The translations under genes and the position numbers were made by a program. A stretch of DNA of 36,978 bases from an uncultured Sulfurimonas sp. (GTDB lineage Bacteria > Campylobacterota > Campylobacteria > Campylobacterales > Sulfurimonadaceae), in assembly GCA_937900945.1 (NCBI GenBank), contig CALCGG010000117.1, positions 1-36,978 on the forward strand, given 5' to 3'. Within the stretch, counting starts at the first letter, position 1, and each line of letters opens with the position of its first letter. Below, piece after piece: positions 9,645 to 20,639 of the stretch. The notes beneath the pieces were generated by a model that saw only the letters and a list, made by a program, of their open reading frames with translations, searched no databases and had not been told where the DNA came from.

Positions 9645-11213
9645 ATGTTAAAAAAGATATTGATTGCTATCAGTTATGTAGCTATGATAACTTATGTACA
9701 TGCACAAGAATCAGTAAATATAGGTATCTACCAAAATGAACCAAAAATATTTATGGATAGTAAAAATAAGCCATCTGGCTTTTTTATAGATATTTTGGAT
9801 GAAATAGCACTTCGAGAAAGCTGGAAGCTAAACTATATCCCTTGTGTTTGGTCTGAATGTCTAAATATGCTTGAAGATGGCAAAATAGATATTATGCCTG
9901 ATGTAGCATACTCTGTAGAAAGAGAGCAGAAGTTTTTATTTTCTAAAGAAGCTGTCATATCAAGCTGGTCAGTCCTGTATGGACATAAAAAAGCAAAAAT
10001 AGATTCAATCTTTAGTTTACAAGACAAAAGAATAGCAGTTTTAAAGGGCAGTATCCAGTCAAGTGCAATAAAGAAATTGTTAAATAGCTTCAATATAAAA
10101 CCTGCCGCTTATAAAGAAGTCTCAGATTTTAAAGAAGCTTTTGAATTACTGGCACATCATGAAGTAGATTGTGTGATTACAAACCGTTTTTACGAATTAA
10201 ACCATAATTTAGGTACTGATACAGTTAGAACCAATATTTTAATTGAACCATCAATGCTTAAATATGCTTTTTCGTCCTTTCGAAGTGATTTAGCAGATAC
10301 AGTAGATTACCATTTAAAAGAGTTTAAAAAAAATCAAGAATCTGTTTTTTATCAAGCAGAAGAAAAATGGATTACACCTAAAGTGTCAACTGAAGTGCCG
10401 ATATGGTTGGTATGGGCTAGTATTGGCAGTATTTTTGTTATTTTGATACTTGTATTATTGGTGATAATATTTCGAAAAATGGTTATCAAAAAGAGTGAAG
10501 AACTACTGCAAAAAGAAGAAATAATGCTTATGCAGTCAAGACAAGCAAGCATGGGAGAAATGATAAATATGATAGCACATCAATGGAGACAACCACTCTC
10601 TGTGATTTCCATGGATGCAAATAATATTCGAGCTTCAATTGAGCTTCAAGAAGAGATCAGGCATCAAGAGCTTAAAAAATCAATGCAAAACATTTCTGAC
10701 CAAGTACAATATCTCTCAAATACTATTGATGATTTTAGAAACTTTTTTAAGCCAAATAAAACTAAAATTAAAACTCATATATCTCATGTTATCAATAATC
10801 TTGAAAAAATAATCTCCAAGAGTTTACAAGACAATAACATAGAATTCATTATAAAATATAAAACAGATTACTCACTCAATACTTACCCAAATGAATTACT
10901 TCAAGTGTTGCTAAATATCATAAATAATGCAAAAGATATTTTAATAGATCAAAAGGTCGCTAATTCAAAAATAACAGTGATAACTCTTGAAACTGAAGAT
11001 AGTTATAGCATAGAAATATGTGACAATGGCGGCGGTATTCCTAAAGATTTAATGAGTAAAATAGGAGAACAATATTTTACTACAAAAGCAGACAAAGGCA
11101 CTGGCTTAGGTCTTTATATGTCAATTACAATAATTAAAAAACATCTCAATGGTTCCTTGACATGGAATAACCGTGATGATGGGGCTTGTTTTACGATATC
11201 TCTTTTCAAGTAA
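9645..11213 (+). CDS. Sensor histidine kinase with periplasmic SBP_bac_3-type domain
   Basis: SBP3-like N-terminus (NIGIYQNEPKIFMDSKNKPSGFFIDILDEIA), one TM, H-box MIAHQWRQPLSVI, N-box NNAKDIL, GTGLGLYM; ATG 9645 preceded by aaggggaag SD. Confidence 0.9.
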   Translation: MLKKILIAISYVAMITYVHAQESVNIGIYQNEPKIFMDSKNKPSGFFIDILDEIALRESWKLNYIPCVWSECLNMLEDGKIDIMPDVAYSVEREQKFLFSKEAVISSWSVLYGHKKAKIDSIFSLQDKRIAVLKGSIQSSAIKKLLNSFNIKPAAYKEVSDFKEAFELLAHHEVDCVITNRFYELNHNLGTDTVRTNILIEPSMLKYAFSSFRSDLADTVDYHLKEFKKNQESVFYQAEEKWITPKVSTEVPIWLVWASIGSIFVILILVLLVIIFRKMVIKKSEELLQKEEIMLMQSRQASMGEMINMIAHQWRQPLSVISMDANNIRASIELQEEIRHQELKKSMQNISDQVQYLSNTIDDFRNFFKPNKTKIKTHISHVINNLEKIISKSLQDNNIEFIIKYKTDYSLNTYPNELLQVLLNIINNAKDILIDQKVANSKITVITLETEDSYSIEICDNGGGIPKDLMSKIGEQYFTTKADKGTGLGLYMSITIIKKHLNGSLTWNNRDDGACFTISLFK

Positions 11214-11242
11214 TATAATGGGATTTTTAAAATTAGTTTGCT

Positions 11243-11282
11243 ATTAACTTCTTATTAGTTGATATCTGTTAAACTTTGCTTA
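11243..11282 (+). promoter_or_regulatory. Conserved promoter/operator block B, upstream of the response regulator
   Basis: attaacttcttattagttgatatctgttaaactttgctta; homologous to block A; its last base is the A of the regulator ATG. Confidence 0.55.
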
Positions 11283-11944
11283 TGAATAAAATATTAATGA
11301 TTGAAGATGATTTAGAACTAGCAGAGATATTAACAGAGTATCTTGAGCAGTTTGGATTTGAGGTTGTTACAGAAGATGACCCTTTTAAGGCTGTAAGTAT
11401 ATTGAAGTTGGAACCGTTTAATCTGGTAATTTTAGATTTGTCATTGCCTGGAATGGATGGTTTGGAAGTGTGTGAAGCGATTCGTGAAAGACAGGATATC
11501 CCTATAATCATCTCATCTGCCAGAAGTGATGTGACAGATAAGGTAAAAGCGCTTGAACTTGGAGCAGATGATTATCTGCCAAAGCCGTATGATCCAAGAG
11601 AGTTGGAAGCCAGAATCAACTCTGTTCTACGAAGATATGCAGCAAAAGCGGAAGAAAAAGAGGAATCAAAAAGCGACTTTAAATGTGATAAGTCGACTAT
11701 GGTTATCAGCTATAAAAATAGAAATATTGACCTGACAAATGCTGAATTTGGAATACTTTCCTACATGATTGCCAAGCAGGGTCTTGTTGTGTCCCGCGAA
11801 GATTTGATTCATAATGTCAATGCAATAAATGAAGATTCATCAAACAAAAGCATAGATGTTATGGTTGGCAGAATTAGAAACAAGCTTGGAGACAAAACCC
11901 TTATAGAATCGGTCAGAGGTGTTGGATATAAGTTACTTAAATAA
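11282..11944 (+). CDS. OmpR/PhoB-family response regulator
   Basis: Receiver EDD...LDLSLPGMDG...K and winged-helix DNA-binding domain VMVGRIRNKLGDKTLIESVRGVGYKL; ATG 11282 preferred over TTG 11276. Confidence 0.93.
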   Translation: MNKILMIEDDLELAEILTEYLEQFGFEVVTEDDPFKAVSILKLEPFNLVILDLSLPGMDGLEVCEAIRERQDIPIIISSARSDVTDKVKALELGADDYLPKPYDPRELEARINSVLRRYAAKAEEKEESKSDFKCDKSTMVISYKNRNIDLTNAEFGILSYMIAKQGLVVSREDLIHNVNAINEDSSNKSIDVMVGRIRNKLGDKTLIESVRGVGYKLLK

Positions 11945-11956
11945 TGAATATTTAAA

Positions 11957-13228
11957 ATGAAACATTCTGTACTGATTACCGTTCTCTTTGCTCTTGTAGT
12001 TACACTTATAAGTGTGAGCACCGTATTTTGGAAGTTTTATAAATTAAATAAAGAGCAGTATATTAATAATATTTTTACAAATTATTCTATTATTGCTCAA
12101 CTTTATCGTGATCATCAGCAACGAAAAACTTCAGATATCATGTTTGAAGCCAATCTGGCGGTATATAATCTGCATACGGAAAAAGATAAAACAAGACAAG
12201 ATATAATTATTAAACAATGCACGGTTCTAAAAAGAGAAGGTTTTCAAAGTGTAGATGAAGAGTTACTCATAAATGCAAAAGGGTTTTTTACACATAAAAC
12301 AATAAAAGACTTAAGAGCTACAATGGTCCAGTTTCAGCAAAAAATATATTTTTATATTGAAACACCCAGCGGTTCTATTCTTATAGAAGATGAAAAACTC
12401 AAACCATACAAATACGGTAATATCCTCTATACTTACGCTACAACAGTAGCAATTATACTTATCTCCTTTTTTCTGATTTTACAAAAACTGAGACCATTAA
12501 TCCGTCTAAGAAAAAAAATAGCGCTTTTTGGGGATGGAAATTTAAATGTATCTTTTAAGATAAAGGGAAATGATGAGATTGCTCTTGTTGCAAATGAGTT
12601 AGAATCAGCAAGAGAAAAAATAGCCACTCTTTTAGAATCAAGAACTCTTTTTTTACGAAATATTATGCATGAATTAAAAACACCGATTGCAAAAGGCACC
12701 ATTGCAACTCAGATGCTCGACACTCAGAAGCAGCGTGATAGATTTACATCCATTTTTTGGAGACTGGAATCTCTTATAGAAGAGTTTGCTCTGATTGAAG
12801 AGGTTACAAGTCTGCACAATAAAAGTGATTTTAAAGAGTATAGGCTTGTTGATATAATAGATGGTGCAATAGATATGGCAATGGTTGAGCGGAGCAGTGT
12901 GAGCATTGATGTAGCAGCTGCTCAGAAAATATATGCAAATTACAGATTATACACAACAGCCATAAAAAACATGATAGACAACGGGATTAAATACTCGACA
13001 GACGCACATGTAAAAATTGTCATAATTAATGATGAGTTGTGCTTTGAGAGTAAAGGGGAATGCATAAAGCATCCGCTTCAATATTATATAGAGCCGTTCA
13101 CAAAAGACAACCCATCCAAAAATAGTTTTGGTTTAGGTCTATATTTAGTTGATTCTATATTAAAAGCACACAATCAGGTCTTGGCTCATGAATATGTCAA
13201 CGGCGTAAATCGTTTTATTTTCGCATAA
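11957..13228 (+). CDS. Sensor histidine kinase, ArsS-like
   Basis: Two TM segments, HAMP-like region, H-box RNIMHELKTPIAKGT, N-box KNMIDNGIKYS, FGLGLYLV; adjacent to the OmpR-type regulator. Confidence 0.85.
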   Translation: MKHSVLITVLFALVVTLISVSTVFWKFYKLNKEQYINNIFTNYSIIAQLYRDHQQRKTSDIMFEANLAVYNLHTEKDKTRQDIIIKQCTVLKREGFQSVDEELLINAKGFFTHKTIKDLRATMVQFQQKIYFYIETPSGSILIEDEKLKPYKYGNILYTYATTVAIILISFFLILQKLRPLIRLRKKIALFGDGNLNVSFKIKGNDEIALVANELESAREKIATLLESRTLFLRNIMHELKTPIAKGTIATQMLDTQKQRDRFTSIFWRLESLIEEFALIEEVTSLHNKSDFKEYRLVDIIDGAIDMAMVERSSVSIDVAAAQKIYANYRLYTTAIKNMIDNGIKYSTDAHVKIVIINDELCFESKGECIKHPLQYYIEPFTKDNPSKNSFGLGLYLVDSILKAHNQVLAHEYVNGVNRFIFA

Positions 13229-13252
13229 GTTTATATTATGTACACTAGCGCT

Positions 13253-14686
13253 ATGAACAAAAACTTAACCGTTGCATTATTTGCTTTTTTGGCTATATCA
13301 TTTTTCTCTTTTGGCTGGCTAAGCCACTCAGCCTATTACCCTGTCAATAAAATCAAAAAGTCGTCACTATTGGATAAGGTCAAAAAATCAAAAACATTAA
13401 ATGTAGTCCTTTTGAATGCCCCATCTGTGTATTATATAGGAAGTGAAGGTCCTCAAGGTTTTGAATATGATCTTTTAAAAGCATATGCAGACAGTATGGG
13501 TGTTGATCTCAATATCACTACAGCAAATACAGTAAAAGAAGCAATAGAGCTTAGTAGAAATCCAAATATTCACATCACTTCAGCAGGACTTTCAAAAACT
13601 CCAAATAGAGAAAAAACTTTTAATTTTGGACCATCGTATTTTGAAGTTCAAGAGCAGGTTATTTGTAATCGGGGAATGATTGGCGGTGGTGATTTTCCAA
13701 GAGATATAGAAGGTCTAAGCGGATTAAAAATTATTGTTGGAGAAGATACAAGTTATAGTGAAACTATAGATAATTTAATACAAGACGGTTATGATATAAA
13801 TGTAACATACAGTTCTGAATATTCAACGGAAGAGCTTTTATCTCAGGTAGCATCCCATGAGATAGACTGTACGATTGCCAATTCAAATATTTACGCATTG
13901 AATCTTAGATATTTTACAGAGATAGCATTAGCCTTCACAATCAGCGGCAGAGAGCAGTTAGCTTGGGTTCTGGCACCTGACTCCAAAGAATTAGAAGTCA
14001 GTATGTACTCTTGGTTAAATGGTTTTAATCAAAGTGGTCTGATGGCAGAACTAAAAGATCATCATTACAGTTATGTATTGTTTTTTGACTATTACAATAC
14101 TACGATGTTTTATAAAAGAGCAAAGTCGATACTTCCAAAATATAAAAATTATTTTAAAAAAGCGGCTGAAAAGTATGGTCTTCCATGGAAACTATTAGCT
14201 GCAATATCTTATCAAGAATCACATTGGAATCCAAAAGCAAAAAGTTTTACGGGAGTGCGGGGAATGATGATGATAACGAATGCTACTGCTAAACTATTGG
14301 GTGTTGAAGACCGCCTTGACCCTGAGCAGAGTATATTTGGAGGAGCCAAGCATATAAAGCAAATGCTGGCATCAGTTCCTGATGAGGTAGTAGGTGAGAG
14401 TCGTCTGAAGTTTGCGCTGGCCGCATATAACGTAGGAATGGGACATATTTTTGATGCTCAAGAATTAGCTCAAAGGATTGGTTATGATAAAAATAGTTGG
14501 AGTGATTTAAAGAAAGTTTTACCCTTACTTTCACAGAAAAAATATAATAAAACATTAAAATTTGGGTATGCTAGAGGGAGCGAGCCAGTCAAGTATGTTG
14601 AGGCTATATATGATTATCAAGATATTTTAGAAAATAATTTTGAAAAAGATGACAATATTACCAAAACAGCCTTTAATGGTAAATGA
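13253..14686 (+). CDS. MltF-like protein: SBP_bac_3 domain plus lytic transglycosylase (SLT) domain
   Basis: SBP3-like [18 protein letters not shown] and SLT motif [16 protein letters not shown] ... [12 protein letters not shown] 13253 gives a clean N-terminal TM segment. Confidence 0.85.
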   Translation: MNKNLTVALFAFLAISFFSFGWLSHSAYYPVNKIKKSSLLDKVKKSKTLNVVLLNAPSVYYIGSEGPQGFEYDLLKAYADSMGVDLNITTANTVKEAIELSRNPNIHITSAGLSKTPNREKTFNFGPSYFEVQEQVICNRGMIGGGDFPRDIEGLSGLKIIVGEDTSYSETIDNLIQDGYDINVTYSSEYSTEELLSQVASHEIDCTIANSNIYALNLRYFTEIALAFTISGREQLAWVLAPDSKELEVSMYSWLNGFNQSGLMAELKDHHYSYVLFFDYYNTTMFYKRAKSILPKYKNYFKKAAEKYGLPWKLLAAISYQESHWNPKAKSFTGVRGMMMITNATAKLLGVEDRLDPEQSIFGGAKHIKQMLASVPDEVVGESRLKFALAAYNVGMGHIFDAQELAQRIGYDKNSWSDLKKVLPLLSQKKYNKTLKFGYARGSEPVKYVEAIYDYQDILENNFEKDDNITKTAFNGK

Positions 14687-14692
14687 GTTGTA

Positions 14693-14716
14693 GACTCCCT
14701 ATACCTATAGAGAGTC
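14693..14716. terminator. Inverted repeat between convergent genes, candidate terminator
   Basis: gactccctata-cc-tatagagagtc, 11-bp arms with one mismatch; T-run on the minus-strand side. Confidence 0.45.
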
Positions 14717-14732
14717 CTGTGGGTAAAAAAAC

Positions 14733-15068
14733 TTAGAGTACCTCTCCCTCTTTTCCGTCAGCTAATTTGGTTAAAAAAGTTTCCATGTCATATTTGACTC
14801 TGTACTCAGGTGTCATAATATGGATGAGTATATCACCTAAATCAATAACAATCCAATCTCCACTCTCGTCAATATGATTGAATTTCTCAGCCGGTTTTAA
14901 ATCTCTTTTAAGATGGTCAAGAAGCGCTACTGTATGCTTAGTTCCAAGTGATGAAGCTATGATTGCATAATCAACAAAATAGTTTTTTTCTCTTAAATCA
15001 AAAACTTCAATGCCTTCTGCTTTGTTTTTATCAAGCACATCTGTAATTTTTTCTATTCTAGTTTTCAT
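14733..15068 (-). CDS. rsfS: Ribosome silencing factor
   Basis: RsfS/DUF143 pattern (GIEVFDLREKNYFVDYAIIASSLGTKHTVALLDHL...GDWIVIDLGDILIHIM); internal Met gives MKTRIEKITDVL. Confidence 0.9.
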   Translation of the reverse strand: MKTRIEKITDVLDKNKAEGIEVFDLREKNYFVDYAIIASSLGTKHTVALLDHLKRDLKPAEKFNHIDESGDWIVIDLGDILIHIMTPEYRVKYDMETFLTKLADGKEGEVL

Positions 15069-15603
15069 TTTTTTCCTTAGTGTAGTAATTTTTAATTTCT
15101 TGTGCACATGTGCCGACAAGTTTTGATGTATCCAGATGTTCTCTTAAATCAGTCGATGAAACTGATTCGTCAATCTTTATTTGTAACATATTGTCCGGAA
15201 TCTCTATGTCGTCTCTTGTGCACACTATGAATGTAATCATTTTTTTTAACTCGTCATACTCGGTCCATTTTGTCAATGTTGCTAAATTATCAGCACCTAT
15301 AACAAGGTAGATTTTTTTATATTTTGTTAAAAGATATTTTACACTTTGTATGGTCGGTGTTTTCTTTTTCAAGTCAACTTCGTAACTATTTATTTCTACT
15401 CTCTCATATGAGTCAAAAATATCATGTAACCACTTCAATCTTAACTCAGAAGGTGCTATAGAACCTGATTTAAAAGGATTTAAAAAAGTCGGCATTACAA
15501 CAACTTTGTCAATATCTTTAAAATTGAGTAGAGTCTTTACGATAGCCTCATGACCGATATGAGGTGGGTCAAAAGAACCACCAAAAAGTGCAATTGTTTT
15601 CAT
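15058..15603 (-). CDS. nadD: Nicotinate-nucleotide adenylyltransferase
   Basis: IALFGGSFDPPHIGHEAIV nucleotidyltransferase motif; SSTDLREHL. Confidence 0.93.
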   Translation of the reverse strand: MKTIALFGGSFDPPHIGHEAIVKTLLNFKDIDKVVVMPTFLNPFKSGSIAPSELRLKWLHDIFDSYERVEINSYEVDLKKKTPTIQSVKYLLTKYKKIYLVIGADNLATLTKWTEYDELKKMITFIVCTRDDIEIPDNMLQIKIDESVSSTDLREHLDTSKLVGTCAQEIKNYYTKEKNEN

Positions 15604-15671
15604 AATTAATGCGAATTATAACTAACTTTAGATAAAATCACCCACTTTTATTTATGATGGGGAACTTTATA

Positions 15672-16673
15672 ATGGCGCTAAAGATAGCAATTAATGGATT
15701 TGGCAGAATCGGTCGCTGTGTTACTCGTATAGCTTCCCTAAGAGATGATGTTGAAATCGTAGCTATAAATGATATGGCAAGCATGGATATGATGCTTTAT
15801 CTTCTTGAAAACGATTCTGTTCATGGAACGTTTGAATGTGATGTCGTGAAGTTAGATGAAGAAAATATTACAGTTGATGGAAAAAAAATAAAAGTATTTA
15901 ATGAGCTTGACCCAAAAAATTTAAAATTTGCCAATTATGGCGCAGATATAGTTTTGGAATGTACGGGAATGTTTCTGACTCAAGAGCTTTCACAGGCACA
16001 TATAGACAATGGTGTTAAAAAAGTCTTATTGTCCGCTCCGGCAAAAGATGATAAAACTCCAACATTTGTCATGGGAGTCAATGAACATCTTTATGCCGGT
16101 CAAAATATAGTTTCAAACGCTTCTTGTACAACAAACTGTCTGGCTCCTGTGGCAAAAATATTGGATGATGCTTTTGGGATAGAAAAAGGGCTTATGACAA
16201 CTATCCATTCATACACGAACGACCAAAATATTTTAGACTCTAAACATTCAAAAGAGATGAGAAAATCAAGAGCAGCTGCAATCAATATGATTCCAATGAG
16301 TACGGGTGCCGCAAAAGCTATCGGTTTGGTTCTTCCGGAGTTAAACGGCAAACTTCATGGTCAAAGTGTTCGTGTGCCGGCTCCGGATGTCTCAATACTT
16401 GACTTGAATGTAATCGTTAAAAAAAATACAACAAAAGAAGAAGTAATAGCAGTGTTTAACCAGATGGCAGATACAGGTTTCAAAGATTTAGTGTTAATAG
16501 ATAAAAAGATGAGAGTATCTCAAGACTTTGTCGGTTGCCAATACAGTGCAGTCGTAGCGGAAGATTTAACTCAGGTTATTGGTGGTAACATGGTTAAAAT
16601 AATGGCATGGTATGATAATGAATGGGGCTACTCTACTAGACTCATAGACATGGCTTTACACATTACAAAATAA
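15672..16673 (+). CDS. gap: Type I glyceraldehyde-3-phosphate dehydrogenase
   Basis: [21 protein letters not shown] active site, [12 protein letters not shown] 15672 start. Confidence 0.97.
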   Translation: MALKIAINGFGRIGRCVTRIASLRDDVEIVAINDMASMDMMLYLLENDSVHGTFECDVVKLDEENITVDGKKIKVFNELDPKNLKFANYGADIVLECTGMFLTQELSQAHIDNGVKKVLLSAPAKDDKTPTFVMGVNEHLYAGQNIVSNASCTTNCLAPVAKILDDAFGIEKGLMTTIHSYTNDQNILDSKHSKEMRKSRAAAINMIPMSTGAAKAIGLVLPELNGKLHGQSVRVPAPDVSILDLNVIVKKNTTKEEVIAVFNQMADTGFKDLVLIDKKMRVSQDFVGCQYSAVVAEDLTQVIGGNMVKIMAWYDNEWGYSTRLIDMALHITK

Positions 16674-16681
16674 GGAATAAA

Positions 16682-17884
16682 ATGGAACTTTTAAATATAA
16701 AAAACTTAGACCTGGCAAATAAAAAAGTCTTTATAAGATGTGACTTTAATGTCCCAATGGATGAATTTGGAAATATTTCCGATGATCGTCGTATCCGTTC
16801 CGCCGTGGCAACAATCAACTACTGTTTAGACCAGGAGTGTGCGGTTATTTTGGCTTCTCATCTTGGTCGTCCAGATGGGAAAGTAGATGATAAATATTCA
16901 CTCTCCCCCGTTGCAAGAAGACTTCATCAGCTTTTAAAAAGAGATATTATTTTGGCTGCTGATGTAGTTGGTGAAGACGCTATGGCAAAATCAAAAGCTC
17001 TTCAAGGCACAGAAGTATTACTTTTGGAAAACCTTCGTTATGAAGCTGGTGAAACTGAAAATGATGTAGAGCTCTCTCAAAAGTTGGCATCCATGGCAGA
17101 CTTTTATATTAATGATGCTTTTGGAGTGAGCCACCGTGCCCACTCTTCGGTTGAGGGAATTACCCACTTGTTCGATAACCAGCACAAAGCAGCGGGCTTT
17201 TTACTTCAAAAAGAGATTACTTTTTTTGGTAAACTTATTAACAACCCGGTTCGTCCATTTGCCGCTATCGTCGGTGGTTCTAAAGTCTCCGGTAAACTTG
17301 AAGCACTTGTAAATTTACTTCCTAAAGTTGACAAAGTCCTTATCGGCGGCGGTATGGCATTTACATTTTTAAAACAGATGGGATACGATATCGGTGCTTC
17401 ACTTGTAGAAGATGATTTGCTTGAAGATGCACAACACATAATGGATGAAGCAAGAAGATTAGGAGTTAAATTTTATCTGCCAGTGGATGTGGTCGCTGCT
17501 GAAAAATTTTCGGAAGATTCGGTTATTAAGCTTGTTGCAGCTCAGGAGATACCAGATAATTGGATGGGTCTTGATATTGGACCAGCAACAGTAAGACTTT
17601 ATAGACAAGTTTTACATGATGTTCAGACTGTTCTTTGGAACGGTCCTATGGGTGTTTATGAGATGGAAAAATTTGCCCGTGGTTCAAACAAGATAGCTCA
17701 CTTTGTGGCAGACAGTTATGCTACAACTGTGGTTGGTGGCGGAGATACAGCCGATTTGGTTCAAAGAATCGGACTAGATGATGAGATGAGTTTTATATCC
17801 ACAGGTGGTGGGGCTTCTCTTGAGCTTTTAGAAGGCAAGATTTTACCGGGTGTTTTACCTTTGATAATACAAGAAGAGGAATAG
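16682..17884 (+). CDS. pgk: Phosphoglycerate kinase
   Basis: [35 protein letters not shown]. Confidence 0.97.
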   Translation: MELLNIKNLDLANKKVFIRCDFNVPMDEFGNISDDRRIRSAVATINYCLDQECAVILASHLGRPDGKVDDKYSLSPVARRLHQLLKRDIILAADVVGEDAMAKSKALQGTEVLLLENLRYEAGETENDVELSQKLASMADFYINDAFGVSHRAHSSVEGITHLFDNQHKAAGFLLQKEITFFGKLINNPVRPFAAIVGGSKVSGKLEALVNLLPKVDKVLIGGGMAFTFLKQMGYDIGASLVEDDLLEDAQHIMDEARRLGVKFYLPVDVVAAEKFSEDSVIKLVAAQEIPDNWMGLDIGPATVRLYRQVLHDVQTVLWNGPMGVYEMEKFARGSNKIAHFVADSYATTVVGGGDTADLVQRIGLDDEMSFISTGGGASLELLEGKILPGVLPLIIQEEE

Positions 17885-17887
17885 AAA

Positions 17888-18595
17888 ATGATTATTGCAG
17901 CAAACCTAAAAACAAATCTTACAAGAAAACAGACAGCAGAATATGTAAATAAACTAGAAGCATTCTTGAATGCACATAATTCTCATCAAGAAGTTTTAGT
18001 TTTTCCTGCAACATCGAGCTTAAATTCACATGCAGGCAAAGTGATTATTGGCGCTCAAAATGCTTATCCTGCAAAAAATGGTGCATTTACAGGCGAGATA
18101 GGAGTTGACCATTTAGATGAGTTTGGTATAAAAAGTATTCTCATTGGACACAGCGAGCGACGACACGTTTTGGGTGAAACACAGGAATCCATAGCTAAAA
18201 AATTTAACTTTTATAAAGAGCTTGGTTTCAAAATCGTTTATTGTGTAGGCGAACCCTTGGAAGTCAGAAAGTCAGGCGAAAAAAATATGATGGAATATCT
18301 AGATGCCCAGTATGAAGGGATAGATACAAGTTATGAAAGCCTTATTATCGCATATGAACCGGTTTGGGCGATAGGAACCGGTCTTACACCAACTTTAGAA
18401 GAGATTGAATCTTTGCATTTAAAGTTAAAAGAAAAATCCAGCGCACCGTTACTTTATGGCGGAAGTGTTAAGCTCTCAAATGCACAGGAAGTTTTGGCTC
18501 TTAATGGTGTCGATGGAGTTTTGGTTGGCGGCGCATCATTGATTGTAGAAGATTTTTCTCAGATGATAATTTACGCTCAAGATTTAGAAAAATAA
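17888..18595 (+). CDS. tpiA: Triosephosphate isomerase
   Basis: AANLKTN, IGHSERR, AYEPVWAIGTG, LYGGSVK. Confidence 0.96.
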   Translation: MIIAANLKTNLTRKQTAEYVNKLEAFLNAHNSHQEVLVFPATSSLNSHAGKVIIGAQNAYPAKNGAFTGEIGVDHLDEFGIKSILIGHSERRHVLGETQESIAKKFNFYKELGFKIVYCVGEPLEVRKSGEKNMMEYLDAQYEGIDTSYESLIIAYEPVWAIGTGLTPTLEEIESLHLKLKEKSSAPLLYGGSVKLSNAQEVLALNGVDGVLVGGASLIVEDFSQMIIYAQDLEK

Positions 18596-18604
18596 TAAGA
18601 TTCA

Positions 18605-18635
18605 ACATGTAGAGGTCTAAACAATCTCTACATGT
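18605..18635. terminator. Inverted repeat between convergent genes (bidirectional terminator candidate)
   Basis: ACATGTAGAG ... CTCTACATGT, perfect 10-bp arms, 11-nt loop. Confidence 0.5.
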
Positions 18636-18642
18636 AAATAAT

Positions 18643-19098
18643 CTACTTCCCTATAACAGGCATAGACTCCAGCTTTTTAACATTAGAGCTTTCATAATCA
18701 GCAGGATGCGATTTTGTATAAACGGCAGCCTTATCTACATATTCCTGAAGTGTGAAATCTCTATCTTTATCCTCTATATATTCCACTTTTGTATCTGTGA
18801 TTTCAGTTTTTGTGATATCTTTTTCTTGCGTCGCCATTTCCTCAGAGACAGCAGAATTTTCAACCTTTTTCATATATTTTTCTTGTATCTCCTTATCCTT
18901 GGAAACTGTAGGAGTCCACTCACTTTCAAACCATCCCTCCATAGCTTTTTGCATATATCCGGATTTAGCTTTCCCGTTAGAGTTGCTGACACTATTTAAA
19001 GCACTATTTTGAGATGGTGCTACATTACTATTTGAACTACAAGAATTCAAAATAAACATACTTGAGATTGCCATTGTTATAATTATTGTATTTTTCAT
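18643..19098 (-). CDS. Hypothetical lipoprotein
   Basis: MKNTIIITMAISSMFILNSCSS lipobox; low-complexity N-terminus. Confidence 0.7.
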   Translation of the reverse strand: MKNTIIITMAISSMFILNSCSSNSNVAPSQNSALNSVSNSNGKAKSGYMQKAMEGWFESEWTPTVSKDKEIQEKYMKKVENSAVSEEMATQEKDITKTEITDTKVEYIEDKDRDFTLQEYVDKAAVYTKSHPADYESSNVKKLESMPVIGK

Positions 19099-19200
19099 GA
19101 TGAAAGTATAGTATAAAAGAGTGATTAATTTTTAATCATTTATTGTATTTAGAACTTTATATTTTAGATTACAATACGGTTACAAAATAAAGGAGAATAT

Positions 19201-20475
19201 ATGAAATTAACAAAAATGAGTTTAGTAGTAGCAGCGCTACTGATTGGATCAAGTGCATTTGCAATTGAAAATACAAAAATTAGTGGTGATGCTAAATTGT
19301 TTTATAGTACACAAGATAATGAATATGACAGCTCTTATGCTAAAACAGATAGCGGATTATTCAATAAGCCAACATCTATGGGTGAAGCTGCTCTTGCTAT
19401 CGGTTTAACAACAGATTTAACTGAAGGTGTTTCTGCTGGTGCAACATTAAATGCTATTACTACTTTAGGTTTATACAATAACTTAGTAGGTGCTACATGG
19501 ACAGGCGGAACTGAAGATACATTTTTATTCAGTGAAGCTTGGTTAGCCGGTACTGCTGGTAAAACTACTGCAAAAGTTGGTCGTATGCAACTTGATACAC
19601 CATTGGTATTTAGTGAAACTTGGTCAGTACTACCAAGTACATTTGAATCAGCTGTATTGATAAACCAAGATATTCCAGATACAACTTTAGTTGGTGCATT
19701 TGTTGGTCAATATAATGCCCCGTCTGTTTTAGGTGGCGGTCTATCTAATAATGCTAGTTCTTTTGAAAGTTTTTATGATGGAGCATATACAGTTGGTGCA
19801 ATCAACAATTCATTCGAGCCATTAACTGCTCAAGCATGGTATTACAATGCTGATGCAAGTAAAGATTTAACCGATGCAAATACAACTTTTTTAACAGGTG
19901 TTCAGACATATTGGCTACAAGCTGATTTGAGTATGGACGGTATTTTAGCAGGTGCTCAATATACATCAATCAATTATGATGCAGCTGTATTAGGTGCAAA
20001 TAAATCTTTTGATAATGATGCATATGCATTTATGTTAGGTTATGAAATGAAAGATACTTTTACAGCTAAAGTTTCTTACTCTAAGGTTGGTGAAGAAAAA
20101 GATAGCGGATTAGCATTAGGCGCTGGTTCTAACTTAGCCGGTTCTCAATCTAAACTATATACTGAAGCATGGTGGTATTATGGAAAAATTACTCAGGCTG
20201 ATACAAGTGCATATAATGTAACTCTAACTGCTCCAGTAGCTGGCTACGACTTAGGTGTTTACTATACTCATGCTACTACAAGTGATAATGGCGTAACTGG
20301 CGTATCTGATAAAGATTTTAGTGAAGCAACTTTTGAAGTAGCTAGATCATTTGGTCCATTAGATGTAGGTGTTTATTATATATATACAAAATCTGATATG
20401 GATAATCAAAAAGATGCAAATACAGATGGTGACGCATACAACACGGTTCAAGTTTATTTAACTTATAACTTCTAA
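19201..20475 (+). CDS. Outer-membrane porin (Campylobacterota type)
   Basis: Signal peptide ending SSAFA, aggagaa SD, beta-barrel pattern, C-terminal ...VYLTYNF. Confidence 0.85.
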   Translation: MKLTKMSLVVAALLIGSSAFAIENTKISGDAKLFYSTQDNEYDSSYAKTDSGLFNKPTSMGEAALAIGLTTDLTEGVSAGATLNAITTLGLYNNLVGATWTGGTEDTFLFSEAWLAGTAGKTTAKVGRMQLDTPLVFSETWSVLPSTFESAVLINQDIPDTTLVGAFVGQYNAPSVLGGGLSNNASSFESFYDGAYTVGAINNSFEPLTAQAWYYNADASKDLTDANTTFLTGVQTYWLQADLSMDGILAGAQYTSINYDAAVLGANKSFDNDAYAFMLGYEMKDTFTAKVSYSKVGEEKDSGLALGAGSNLAGSQSKLYTEAWWYYGKITQADTSAYNVTLTAPVAGYDLGVYYTHATTSDNGVTGVSDKDFSEATFEVARSFGPLDVGVYYIYTKSDMDNQKDANTDGDAYNTVQVYLTYNF

Positions 20476-20481
20476 TTATTT

Positions 20482-20515
20482 CATGCCCTAGTTAGCTGGG
20501 GCATGTTTTATTTTT
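20482..20515 (+). terminator. Rho-independent terminator after the porin
   Basis: CATGCCCTAG-TTAG-CTGGGGCATG followed by TTTTATTTTTTT. Confidence 0.85.
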
Positions 20516-20639
20516 TTACACAATAAATGTTCATTTTTCTATCCTGTTTTGTAAGAACCATTTTCCTTGACAAAAATGATATTCTTATTTTTTAGAAAAG
20601 TGAGCGTTTCCCTCAACTCAATTTTGCTATAATTCACGC

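Noticed and set aside
20573-20591. Fur-box-like AAAATGATATTCTTATTTT upstream of the permease
   Set aside because: Only about 12/19 matches; easily expected by chance in AT-rich sequence.
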